From positions 1 through 51,235 of the forward strand of contig BDSU01000014.1 of assembly GCA_002897675.1 (NCBI GenBank): a stretch of 51,235 nucleotides of DNA. Reading direction: 5' to 3'. Below the pieces are notes generated by a model. That model saw nothing but the letters and a program-made list of their open reading frames with translations, made no database searches and was not told where the DNA came from. A program made the translations under genes and the position numbers. How positions within the stretch are numbered: the stretch's first letter is position 1; each line of letters opens with the position of its first letter. Below are positions 44,026 to 51,235 of this stretch, in pieces. Origin of the DNA: a bacterium BMS3Abin02. Its GTDB lineage: Bacteria; Actinomycetota; Acidimicrobiia; Spongiisociales; UBA4744.

Positions 44026-45663
44026 GTGAGCAACTCCGCCTACAGAGCAGCTGCCCTGCTTGTCGCCACCCTCGCCCGTCTCGGCCTCAGGCATGCGTGC
44101 CTCACACCAGGATCGAGGAACACGCCCCTGTCACTCGCGTTCGCAGAACACCCCGACGTGACCGATTGGATACATCACGACGAGCGGTCTTCGTCCTTCT
44201 TCGCCCTTGGGCTTGCCAAGGCGACGCGAAGGCCCGTCGCCGTCGTGACCACCTCCGGGACCGCCGCGGCGGAGCTCTCCCCCGCCGCCGTGGAAGCCCG
44301 CTATGGAACGGTGCCCCTCCTGCTGATCACTGCGGATCGTCCCCCGGAACATCGCGGTATCGGTGCTCCCCAAACGATCGATCAGGTCGGCATGTTCGGG
44401 AAGATGGTGCGCCGGTCGGCCGACGCGATGCTCACCGAGCTGGGCTCGGGCGAGATCACCGAGCTCGCCGTCACGACCTGGAACGGGGCCGTTCGCCGCC
44501 CGGGCGGCCCGGTCCATCTCAATCTCGGCTTCAGGGAGCCGTTCGTTCCCACCGATCTCACCGTGCCTGAGATCGACATGCTCGCCGATGCTCCCACGCG
44601 ACGGACACTCGACGCAGATTCATTGCGGGCGGCAGCGGCGATGCTGTCGGGCAAGCGGACGCTCATCGCTGCCGGCCCCTTCGATGAGCCGGGCTTTGTG
44701 GACGCCGTCACTCGACTGGCGGACGAGACCGGCTGGCCGATCCTGGCCGATCCGCTCAGCCAGTTGCGCGCAGGCCCCCACGATCGATCACATGTGGTCA
44801 GCACCGGCGATGCACTCTTCCACAGAGGCCGGATCCCCGGGCTGCCGGAGGCAGTCCTGCGTTTCGGGGCACCGCCGACCTCCAGGGCGTTCACCACCTG
44901 GCTGGAGGACCATCCACACGTCCCGCAGGTCGTGGTGGACGAGGTCGACGGACGAGATCCTTCCCAGACGGCACGGCTGATGGTCGCCGCCGATCCCGTC
45001 GGGTTCGCCGAAGCCCTGTCCGTCGAGCCTGCGGCTATCGGCTGGACCGAGGCATGGACAGATGCCGACAGAAACGCCCGTCGTGCGCTGGCCGGGATGC
45101 CGTTCCCGTCCGAGCCGGCCGTCGTGCAGACCCTGGCCGAACGACTCCCGGCACACTCGAATCTCTATGTGGCCTCCTCGATGCCCATCAGAGATGTCGA
45201 CCTGTTCTTCCCCTGCGTCGACCGGCCGGTCCGGATGCTGGCGAATCGCGGCGCCAACGGGATCGATGGGCTCGTCTCCTCCGGCCTGGGCGCCTCCGCC
45301 ACCGGCACGGCGACGTTTGTCCTCGCAGGCGATTTGTCCGCGTTGCACGACCTGGGGGCGCTTGCAGCTGCTGCACGGCTTCGTCTCCCGGTCACGATCG
45401 TCGTCGTGAACAACGACGGCGGCGGCATCTTCTCGTTTCTTCCGCAGTCGAAGCTGCCGCGGCATTTCGAGCGGGTGTTCTCGACCCCTCACGGTCTGTC
45501 CTTCGTACCCGTCGCCCAGGCGTTGGGCCTGCCCGCGGTCGGGGTCGATCGGCACGATCAGTTCGTTTCGGCGCTCGATGAACCCGGACCGTTGCTCATC
45601 GAAGTGACGACCGACCGTGATGCGAACGTCCGGCTTCACGACGAGGCGCTCGGGAGGGTCTAG
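44026..45663 (+). CDS. SEPHCHC synthase MenD (thiamine diphosphate enzyme)
   Basis: Makes 2-succinyl-5-enolpyruvyl-6-hydroxy-3-cyclohexene-1-carboxylate from isochorismate and 2-oxoglutarate. The 545-residue protein has LTPGSRNTPLSLAF near the N terminus, TTSGTAAAELSPAV-like binding of the diphosphate cofactor partner domain, and the ThDP motif segment VNNDGGGIFSFLPQ near residue 465. I start at GTG 44026 because homology begins there and a TATTGT hexamer ends 8 nt upstream; TTG codons at 44014 and 44017 are alternatives. It is divergent from menH. Confidence 0.92.
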   Translation: MSNSAYRAAALLVATLARLGLRHACLTPGSRNTPLSLAFAEHPDVTDWIHHDERSSSFFALGLAKATRRPVAVVTTSGTAAAELSPAAVEARYGTVPLLLITADRPPEHRGIGAPQTIDQVGMFGKMVRRSADAMLTELGSGEITELAVTTWNGAVRRPGGPVHLNLGFREPFVPTDLTVPEIDMLADAPTRRTLDADSLRAAAAMLSGKRTLIAAGPFDEPGFVDAVTRLADETGWPILADPLSQLRAGPHDRSHVVSTGDALFHRGRIPGLPEAVLRFGAPPTSRAFTTWLEDHPHVPQVVVDEVDGRDPSQTARLMVAADPVGFAEALSVEPAAIGWTEAWTDADRNARRALAGMPFPSEPAVVQTLAERLPAHSNLYVASSMPIRDVDLFFPCVDRPVRMLANRGANGIDGLVSSGLGASATGTATFVLAGDLSALHDLGALAAAARLRLPVTIVVVNNDGGGIFSFLPQSKLPRHFERVFSTPHGLSFVPVAQALGLPAVGVDRHDQFVSALDEPGPLLIEVTTDRDANVRLHDEALGRV

Positions 45664-45668
45664 TCCCG

Positions 45669-45715
45669 CGTTCTCGTGACGTCCCGTGGGGATGGTCCCA
45701 GTCAACCGTCACAAG
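45669..45715. repeat. Interspersed palindrome, family B, degenerate copy 3
   Basis: CGTTCTCGTGACG on the left and CCGTCACAAGG on the right, with inner GGGGATGGTCCC. It fills the space between the convergent menD and menF genes and could act as a two-way terminator there. Confidence 0.65.
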
Positions 45716-46911
45716 GGATCGGTTTGGAGGATGTCGAGCAGCGCGCGTAGTTTCGCTTCCGTTTCCGCCACTTCGGCTGCCGCGTCCGAGTCCCGCACGA
45801 TCCCGGCGCCCGCGTACACGCGTGCCCCATGGTTCTGCAGAAGGGCGCAGCGCAACGCAACGGCCGCTTCCCCATCGCCGGAGGCGTCGGTCCATCCGAC
45901 ACCTCCCGCGTACCAACCACGATCGAGCGTTTCGACGTCTCGGATGAAGGAAAGGGCGGCAGCGGTGGGTGTACCGCAAACCGCAGGGGTCGGGTGCAGC
46001 GCCATGGCGAGTTGGACCACTCCCATCGGCCTGGCGAGCAGACCACGGATCTCCGTCCCCAGGTGCTGGATATTGGCGACCCGCACGACCGTCGGCCGAG
46101 TGGGAACCGACATCTCCGACGTCAGCGGCCTGAGCAGACGGACGATCTCGTCGACGACGAACTGATGTTCGCTTCGATCCTTCGCACTCCCGAGAAGCGC
46201 ACGCGCCGACTTCGCATCGTCGATCGAACCGCTGCCACGCACCGCACTGCCCGCCAGCGGAAACGATCGGATCGATTCGCCCCGCCGCTCGACGAGCAGC
46301 TCTGGACTGGCGCCCACGAACGCACTCCCGTTCTCCGCCCACCCGTACGTGAACGCGTCCGGAAACCGTTCCCGAAGCAAGGCGACGACGTCGAACGGTC
46401 GGACCTCGTCGAATGCCAGCGTCACCGACCGCGCCAGCACCACCTTGGACAGGAGCCCGGAGCCGATCGTCTCTCGTGCCCGTTCGACCATTGCCGCCCA
46501 CACGTCGGACTCGGGATCCCTGGCCGTCACCCGTCCGGCCGGCGCCGGGGTTTCTCCCGGATGTTCGAGCCGGCTGAGCATCGCCGGCATCTCCTCCTGC
46601 CCCGGAGCGACATGAAGCCGACCTCCTGCCTCTCCCTTGACCAGGGTCACCGCCGGCAGGACAACGCTTCCGGCCCTCCTGGAACCGTCGAACGGAAACG
46701 CGAAGAAGAGCCTTCCCTCAGAGGGAGGCCGGGCCAAGAGATCGTCGCTGCGCCAGGCCACACCGACCCCGACCGCCTCCTCCCGGCGTCCGAAGTAGAA
46801 GACGGGAAAGCCGGCCCGCGACGCGGAACGAGCGAGATCGATCGGCTGCACCGCACATGGCACCGACAGGCCCGCCGTCAAACCGGTCGCGACATCGTTG
46901 GGAAAAAGCAT
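45709..46911 (-). CDS. Isochorismate synthase MenF
   Basis: Converts chorismate to isochorismate, the first step of menaquinone synthesis. The 400-residue chorismate-binding enzyme has SKVVLARS, the conserved FPLAGSAVRG loop, HQFVVDEI with a metal-binding Glu, HPTPAVCGTP and the C-terminal YAGAGIV. The ATG lies 10 nt after the stop of the upstream alpha/beta hydrolase, so they are probably co-transcribed. A TAGACT hexamer 7 nt before it could also serve as a leaderless promoter. Confidence 0.9.
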   Translation of the reverse strand: MLFPNDVATGLTAGLSVPCAVQPIDLARSASRAGFPVFYFGRREEAVGVGVAWRSDDLLARPPSEGRLFFAFPFDGSRRAGSVVLPAVTLVKGEAGGRLHVAPGQEEMPAMLSRLEHPGETPAPAGRVTARDPESDVWAAMVERARETIGSGLLSKVVLARSVTLAFDEVRPFDVVALLRERFPDAFTYGWAENGSAFVGASPELLVERRGESIRSFPLAGSAVRGSGSIDDAKSARALLGSAKDRSEHQFVVDEIVRLLRPLTSEMSVPTRPTVVRVANIQHLGTEIRGLLARPMGVVQLAMALHPTPAVCGTPTAAALSFIRDVETLDRGWYAGGVGWTDASGDGEAAVALRCALLQNHGARVYAGAGIVRDSDAAAEVAETEAKLRALLDILQTDPL

Positions 46912-46921
46912 GGAACCGAGT

Positions 46922-47710
46922 CTACGAAGCCAGGAACGACACGATCTGCGCTGCGACGAGACCCGGCCGCTCCATGGGGGCGAAATGCGAAGTGCTCGGC
47001 AGTATCTCGTACCGTGCGTTCGGAATCAGCGCAGTGAACTCGGCGATGTAGGCGGCCGTGAATGCGGCGGACTGCTCGCCGGCAAGCACCAGAACCGGCA
47101 GGTCCAGCTCCCCCAGGCGCGCGTAGACGCCGTGAGTGATGCCGCCGCGGTACATCTCCGCCTCGACCTCCGGCCGGCACTTCAGCCGCCAGACACCGTC
47201 TCTCTCGACAAGACCTCCGCGCACGTAGGCTTCGAGTGCACGCCGATCCCAGGATGCGAACGGTCTGCGGTAATGTTCGACCGCCTCATCGAAGCTCGTG
47301 AATCCGTCCCTACGCCGCAAGGCGCCCTCGATGAGCAGAAGCAGTTCCTTCCTCCCAAGCGCGGGCGGGAAGATCACCGGCTCGATCAGAACGAGGCCGG
47401 CGAACCTGCCGGGAGTAAGCAACTCGGCCATGGCGAGCGCGGTCCCACCCATCGAATGCCCGACGCCGACGACCGGCCCGGAGATCCCCGAGATGACCTC
47501 GAGGGCGTGCCTGGCGAGATCCCACCAGTCAGCCGGAACGAGAGTGGGCCCGGCGTCGCCGTGTCCCGGTGCATCCCAGGCGATGATCGATCGGTCCTCT
47601 CCGGCGGAACGCAGCTCGGCGATCACGGGCGCCCAGATCTCCTTACAGAACCCCGTAGCGTGGGCGAGGGCGAGCCAGCCGCGCCCCGATGCAGGCCAAC
47701 GCTCAGTCAA
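46922..47710 (-). CDS. Alpha/beta hydrolase
   Basis: A 262-residue hydrolase with the oxyanion segment HATGFCKEIW, the nucleophile elbow GHSMGG and the catalytic His in STSHFAPMERP. The acid position (LAGEQSA) has Glu where Asp is usual. The substrate is unknown. It overlaps the CBS-BON gene by 4 bp and is followed by menF, so it may serve either function. Confidence 0.82.
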   Translation of the reverse strand: MTERWPASGRGWLALAHATGFCKEIWAPVIAELRSAGEDRSIIAWDAPGHGDAGPTLVPADWWDLARHALEVISGISGPVVGVGHSMGGTALAMAELLTPGRFAGLVLIEPVIFPPALGRKELLLLIEGALRRRDGFTSFDEAVEHYRRPFASWDRRALEAYVRGGLVERDGVWRLKCRPEVEAEMYRGGITHGVYARLGELDLPVLVLAGEQSAAFTAAYIAEFTALIPNARYEILPSTSHFAPMERPGLVAAQIVSFLAS

Positions 47711-48342
47711 GCGTCGTCCACGTCGAAGGTGATGTGTGATACGACCCTGACAACCCCGTCGATGCGCCGAATCAGCTCCTCCAACAGGCGGGCGTCGGTC
47801 GCCGTCGGCACTGCGCCCGAGACTTCGACGACCCCGTCCTTGACCGTCACGTCGATGCTGTCGGCCTCGAGGAGCAGCACCCTTCGGATGATGTCCTCGC
47901 GGATCTCGTCCTCGATGACGTCGTCCGGACGAGTGAACACGGCCACGACATCTGCCCGGCTGATGATCCCGATCAGCTTGCCCTCGGCGCCCACGACCGG
48001 CAGCCGCTTGACATGATGGTGCGCCATGACACGAGCCGCTTCGGTGACGCTCGCTTCAGGAAAGATCACGACGGGATCCCTGGTCATCACCTCGCCCACC
48101 GTCTCCGCGTCGACGACGGAGTCACGGTCTTTGAGCATCGCGTCGAGCAACCGTCGCCGTGAACGGTCGGCTTCGCGCTCGAGGAAGTCGGCTTCGGTGA
48201 TGATTCCGACGAGTTCGCCTGATTCGCCGAGGACCGGCAGGCCGCTGACACCTGATCGCACCATCGTGCGAGCGGCTTCCTTCAGCGAGGCCGAAGGGCT
48301 CGTCGTCAGTACATCCATGGTCATGATGTCGAGCACCCTCAT
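47707..48342 (-). CDS. Two CBS domains plus BON domain protein
   Basis: A 211-residue soluble protein. Two CBS motifs (about 7-60 and 80-135; DIMTMDVLTT and EVMTRDPVVI starts) should sense an adenine nucleotide. A BON domain (about 145-208) follows, usually linked to membrane or lipid association. It overlaps the universal stress protein gene by 4 bp. In mycobacteria the CBS protein Hrp1 is in the DosR regulon, which fits the neighbours here. Confidence 0.88.
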   Translation of the reverse strand: MRVLDIMTMDVLTTSPSASLKEAARTMVRSGVSGLPVLGESGELVGIITEADFLEREADRSRRRLLDAMLKDRDSVVDAETVGEVMTRDPVVIFPEASVTEAARVMAHHHVKRLPVVGAEGKLIGIISRADVVAVFTRPDDVIEDEIREDIIRRVLLLEADSIDVTVKDGVVEVSGAVPTATDARLLEELIRRIDGVVRVVSHITFDVDDA

Positions 48343-48770
48343 TCGAACGGTGCTTTCACGACCAGAACATCACACGGCGAGATGTGCACGATCCTGTGAC
48401 TCGTGCTGCCCAACACCAGCGCTGCGAGCTCGCCCCTCCCCCGGGAGCCGACAACGATCAGGTCCGCCTTCACCTTCTTCGCGTACTCGACGATCGCGTC
48501 CGCCGGGTACCCATCCAGGTCGACTCGCTCCATGTCCACCGGCGCTCCTTCGATCACTGGGTCGATGACGTTCCACACCATCTGCCGTTGCGCCTGCTCC
48601 AGCGATGCGAGGTCGGTGGGCACCTGGCTCAGGGCGCCGAGGAGGCTGCTGGGAATGTGCATCACGTGCACCACGTGCAGCTGTGCGCCCCACGCATCGG
48701 CGAACTGGATCGCCCTCCGAAGCGCCACGATCGAACGATCGGATCCGTCCGCTCCAACAACGATGATCAT
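48339..48770 (-). CDS. Universal stress protein (UspA family)
   Basis: A 143-residue single-domain Usp. It has the beta1 start IIVVGADGSDRS and the ATP-binding motif VGSRGRGELAALVLGSTSH (G-2X-G-9X-G(S/T)), so it probably binds ATP. I use the ATG at 48770, with GGGAG 10 nt upstream; a GTG 18 nt earlier is an alternative. It starts 2 nt after the response regulator stop and overlaps the CBS-BON gene, forming a four-gene unit with the alpha/beta hydrolase. Confidence 0.9.
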   Translation of the reverse strand: MIIVVGADGSDRSIVALRRAIQFADAWGAQLHVVHVMHIPSSLLGALSQVPTDLASLEQAQRQMVWNVIDPVIEGAPVDMERVDLDGYPADAIVEYAKKVKADLIVVGSRGRGELAALVLGSTSHRIVHISPCDVLVVKAPFE

Positions 48771-48772
48771 GA

Positions 48773-49441
48773 CTATGCATCTCCCCACTGCTCGGGCGCG
48801 TATTCCCGCTCCCGTTTGGCCGCCAGGCGAGCCGAGAACGCGGCCGCTTCCGTCCGCCGGCTCATCCCGAGTTTGTTGAGCAGGTTCGAGACGTAGTTCT
48901 TGACCGTCTTCTCGGCCAGGAACAGCTCCTCTGCGATCTCCCTGTTCGTGAGACCGTTCGAGATCAGATCCAGGATCTTGCGCTCCTGCGGTGAGAGGCG
49001 CGCGATCAGCGGGTCGGTCGGCTCGTCGCCTCGGATCCTACGAAAGACCTGCTCGGTCATCGTCGGATCGAGCAGCGACTCTCCTGCCCCGACCCGACGG
49101 ATACTGTCGATGAGTTGACGCGCGTCGACCCTCTTGAGCACGTAGCCGGCCGCCCCGGCAACGATCGAGGCGAACAGCGCCTCCTCGTCGGCGAACGACG
49201 TCAGCATCAGAACGCGTACGTCGGGCCACCGCGCCCTGATCTCTCGGCACGCTTCGATCCCGGTTCCGTCGGGGAGGCGAACATCCATCACCACCACTTC
49301 GGGGGAGTCGTATCCAACCCTCCGGATGGCCTCTTCGACCGTCCCGGCCTCGCCCACCACTTCGAGACCTTCCTCGCCTCCGAGGAGCATGACGAGGCCC
49401 TTCCTCACGATCTCATGGTCATCGACGATCAGGATCCGCAA
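48773..49441 (-). CDS. DevR/DosR-type NarL-family response regulator
   Basis: A 222-residue DNA-binding regulator. The receiver domain has Asp pairs at 8-9 and the phosphorylated Asp in VVMDVRLPDGTGIE near 54. The C-terminal LuxR helix-turn-helix contains LTNREIAEELFLAEKTVKNY, and the recognition-helix stretch EKTVKNYVS agrees with mycobacterial DosR as I remember it. The start is TTG, 8 nt after GGAGGA. It is divergent from the histidine kinase gene and first in an operon with the stress protein. It probably responds to low oxygen, NO or redox state. Confidence 0.88.
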   Translation of the reverse strand: MRILIVDDHEIVRKGLVMLLGGEEGLEVVGEAGTVEEAIRRVGYDSPEVVVMDVRLPDGTGIEACREIRARWPDVRVLMLTSFADEEALFASIVAGAAGYVLKRVDARQLIDSIRRVGAGESLLDPTMTEQVFRRIRGDEPTDPLIARLSPQERKILDLISNGLTNREIAEELFLAEKTVKNYVSNLLNKLGMSRRTEAAAFSARLAAKREREYAPEQWGDA

Positions 49442-49591
49442 TCTGCATTCCTCCTCACCGCCTAAGGCTACCGGGTGATCGTTCTTGTCGCTGTCACATC
49501 AGCGGCCGGCAGCCGGCGGTCAACAGCCGGTGGGAGCCGCGACGCCCGCCCCACGGTCCGGGTATCCGATACCGGGTACCCGGGACGCCAC

Positions 49592-49597
49592 TACCCT
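49592..49597 (+). promoter_or_regulatory. Leaderless -10 box of the DevS-like kinase
   Basis: TACCCT followed by exactly 6 nt and GTG 49604. A direct repeat of GGGTACC/GGGTATCC type lies just upstream. Confidence 0.5.
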
Positions 49598-49603
49598 GTG
49601 TCC

Positions 49604-50719
49604 GTGGACCGATCGATGATCCCCGCCTCACGCCTCGCCGATCTGATCGGTGCCGCAGCAGCGGTGACCGGACAGACCGAGCTGACGGCAGTGCTGGAGA
49701 CCGTCGTCGCAACGGCAAAGGATCTCACCGGTGCACCGTTCGGCGCACTCGGCGTCGTCAGTGAGAAAGGGCAGCTGATCCAGTTCGTCCATCAGGGCGT
49801 CCCGGAGGAGGTGGTCGAGATGATCGGCGGCCCGCCGCAAGGCAAAGGATTGCTTGGCGCGGTCACGTGGCAGCCCGATCCGATCCGTCTCGACCATGCT
49901 CAGGCACATCCGCGAGCGAGTGGGTTCCCCGATCACCACCCGCAGTTCGAAGGCTTCCTCGGCACATCGATCCGCATCGGCGACGACGTCTTCGGCAATC
50001 TCTACCTGGGAGCATCCGACGGCGGCTTCACCGAACAGGACGAGACGCTGATTCGCGCACTGGCCCTCATCGCGGGGTCCGCCATCTCCACGATCCGGCT
50101 CCAGGCGCGTCTCCGCAGGGCGGCAGTCCTCGAGGACCGCCAGCGTATCGCGCGCGATCTGCACGACTCCATCATCCAGGATCTGTTCGCCGTCGGGCTG
50201 TCGCTCCAGGCGTTGACCTCCAAACTGCCCGACCAGGAGATGCGGACGAGCCTCGAAGAGGCGGCGTCGCATCTCGATGCATCGATCACCTCGTTGCGGC
50301 GGTTCATCTTCGACCTCCGCCCCGCGCCGTTGGGCGCACACAACCTCAAGGACGAACTCTCCGAGCTCCTCGGACGGCTCGCCGTACCGTACGAGGCGAG
50401 CATCGGGATCGGCGTCACCGGGCAGGTCGACGACCTGCCCGGCGAGATCGTCGAAGATACCCTCCAAATCATCCGGGAGGCGGTGAGCAACGCGTTGCGG
50501 CACTCCGGAGCGGACGTCGTGAGCGTCTCGGTGAGCCGCGGCATCGATCGGCTGGTCCTCGCGGTTTCCGATCGCGGGAAGGGCTTCGATCTCGATACCG
50601 TCACGCGGGGAATGGGTCTCGAGAACATCCAGAGTCGTGCCGAAGCGGCGGGCGGAGAAGCCGACATCAGCAGTCGTCCCGGCGCGGGGACGACGATCCG
50701 AGTCGTACTTCCGCTGTAG
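49604..50719 (+). CDS. GAF-domain sensor histidine kinase, DevS/DosT-like
   Basis: A 371-residue cytosolic kinase. One GAF domain (about 20-165) has RLDHAQAHPRASGFPDHHPQ; its H111-H112-P segment corresponds to the heme-ligand region of mycobacterial DosS/DosT. A HisKA_3 dimerisation helix with phospho-acceptor H187 (RIARDLHDSIIQDL) and an HATPase domain (NALRHSGA, DRGKGFD) follow. It has one GAF domain rather than two. A heme-based gas sensor that phosphorylates the divergent DevR-like protein is the likely role; heme binding is inferred. Confidence 0.85.
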   Translation: MDRSMIPASRLADLIGAAAAVTGQTELTAVLETVVATAKDLTGAPFGALGVVSEKGQLIQFVHQGVPEEVVEMIGGPPQGKGLLGAVTWQPDPIRLDHAQAHPRASGFPDHHPQFEGFLGTSIRIGDDVFGNLYLGASDGGFTEQDETLIRALALIAGSAISTIRLQARLRRAAVLEDRQRIARDLHDSIIQDLFAVGLSLQALTSKLPDQEMRTSLEEAASHLDASITSLRRFIFDLRPAPLGAHNLKDELSELLGRLAVPYEASIGIGVTGQVDDLPGEIVEDTLQIIREAVSNALRHSGADVVSVSVSRGIDRLVLAVSDRGKGFDLDTVTRGMGLENIQSRAEAAGGEADISSRPGAGTTIRVVLPL

Positions 50720-50783
50720 GCGGGCAGACCGCGCACGTCTTCTTGCGGAGAGTACGATTGCCCTGAAGCTCTCAAAGGACGCC

Positions 50784-51041
50784 ATGCAGCTCGATGAACA
50801 ATCCCAGAACACCGTCGTCCCACGGCTTCGCCGCATCGAAGGCCAGGTGGCCGGGATCATCCGCATGATCGAGGACGGTCGCGAATGCATCGAGATCCTC
50901 ACTCAGGTGGCCGCCGCCTCGAAAGCTCTCGACAAGGTCGGATTCAAGCTTCTCGCCGCCAACCTCGCACGCTGCGTCCGTGACAATGGAGAGTTCGAAG
51001 ACACGGCTTCTCTGGAAAAGCTCTTCATGACCCTCGCCTGA
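50784..51041 (+). CDS. CsoR/FrmR-family repressor lacking the His ligand (CstR-like)
   Basis: An 85-residue all-helical DNA-binding repressor. In CsoR the Cu(I) ligands are C-H-C; here the positions are C35, N60 and C64, so the His is replaced by Asn. Two Cys without His is the pattern of the persulfide sensor CstR. Thus thiol or sulfane-sulfur sensing is as likely as copper sensing. AAAGGA lies just before the ATG, and TACGAT (50753-50758) may be its -10 box. It is the only classic metalloregulator-like gene in the window. Confidence 0.85.
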   Translation: MQLDEQSQNTVVPRLRRIEGQVAGIIRMIEDGRECIEILTQVAAASKALDKVGFKLLAANLARCVRDNGEFEDTASLEKLFMTLA

Positions 51042-51116
51042 GAAGATCGGCGGGCTCGCTTCGCCCCGCCGCGGACGGCAACGATATCGGCACCGCTATC
51101 CTGGCTTCCGACTCGA

Positions 51117-51167
51117 CCGGACATCGCCTGTCGCGTGCCATGACATGTCCGGCAGTCCCCGGTCGAG
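51117..51167. promoter_or_regulatory. Nested inverted repeats before the PFOR-like gene
   Basis: CCGGACAT pairs with ATGTCCGG (51117-51124, 51145-51152), and CTCGACCGG pairs with CCGGTCGAG (51112-51120, 51159-51167). These alternative stems could be an operator or a leader structure. Confidence 0.4.
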
Positions 51168-51193
51168 ACGCTGCATGATGAGGAGGCCAAGAC

Positions 51194-51235
51194 GTGGAGC
51201 ACGAAGTTGCGACACTCGACGGCAATGAGGCTGCC
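51194..51235 (+). CDS. Start of a pyruvate:ferredoxin oxidoreductase-like gene (partial)
   Basis: Only 14 codons are present before the window ends. GTG is preceded by AGGAGG at 7 nt. The visible ATLDGNEAA matches the start of NifJ-type pyruvate:ferredoxin (flavodoxin) oxidoreductases, which usually begin with a TMDGN-AAA-like segment. Such an enzyme would suit low-oxygen metabolism. The call rests on very few residues. Confidence 0.5.
   Translation, partial: MEHEVATLDGNEAA

Noticed and set aside
1-51235. tRNA or rRNA genes
   Set aside because: No T-loop-like GGTTCRAATCC with matching acceptor arms and no rRNA segment was seen by eye; a covariance-model search would be needed to be certain.

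Overview
The window is GC-rich DNA that most resembles a deep-branching actinobacterial lineage. I cannot name the genus; Acidimicrobiia or a related class is my best guess. The reasons are DosR/DosS-type two-component proteins, a full set of menaquinone enzymes, a YHS-containing CopA, and many genes that begin 6-7 nt after a TANNNT -10 box, as leaderless actinobacterial genes do. No tRNA, rRNA, CRISPR array, transposase or phage gene was found. At least three families of short intergenic repeats are scattered through it.

Region 1 (1-12.9 kb) is mainly metal homeostasis. An archaeal-type (type II) GAPDH and a P1B ATPase with a CPD motif form one operon. CopA with a cupredoxin forms a second, and a signal peptidase II lies just downstream of it. 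Both copper operons start with nearly identical MerR-type promoters (long spacer, dyad), although no merR gene lies in the window. A flavoprotein with a Cys-rich tail, a glutamate dehydrogenase and a UbiB-family protein sit between them.

Region 2 (12.9-26.8 kb) holds housekeeping and stress genes: a DUF4015-like lipoprotein, an RpoD-family sigma factor, a GlsB-type membrane protein, AMP nucleosidase, a lone sufB with an operator-like palindrome, a heterodimeric ABC exporter, YihY, trehalose synthase and ArfB.

Region 3 (26.8-47 kb) looks like a respiratory island. Menaquinone genes (menE, menB, menA on one side; menH, menD, menF on the other) flank five c-type cytochrome genes. These are a decaheme lipoprotein made of two pentaheme modules, an octaheme lipoprotein with a collagen-like tether, a NapC/NirT-type heptaheme protein, a cytochrome b fused to a monoheme domain, and a membrane-anchored nonaheme protein. 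A kinase-aldolase-dehydrogenase operon and a cyclic-2,3-diphosphoglycerate synthetase homologue lie within this region.

Region 4 (47-51.2 kb) is dormancy-like: a CBS-BON protein, a universal stress protein, a DevR/DosR-type regulator, a divergent DevS/DosT-type GAF kinase, a CsoR/CstR-like repressor, and the first codons of what looks like pyruvate:ferredoxin oxidoreductase.

The most interesting inference joins regions 3 and 4. Each of the four multiheme cytochrome transcription units carries a 14-bp near-palindrome close to GGGACYWTYRGCCC, 61-69 nt before its start codon. This resembles the mycobacterial DosR box, and the DevR homologue here keeps the recognition-helix sequence. The window may therefore encode a hypoxia- or redox-controlled, menaquinol-linked multiheme electron-transfer system.
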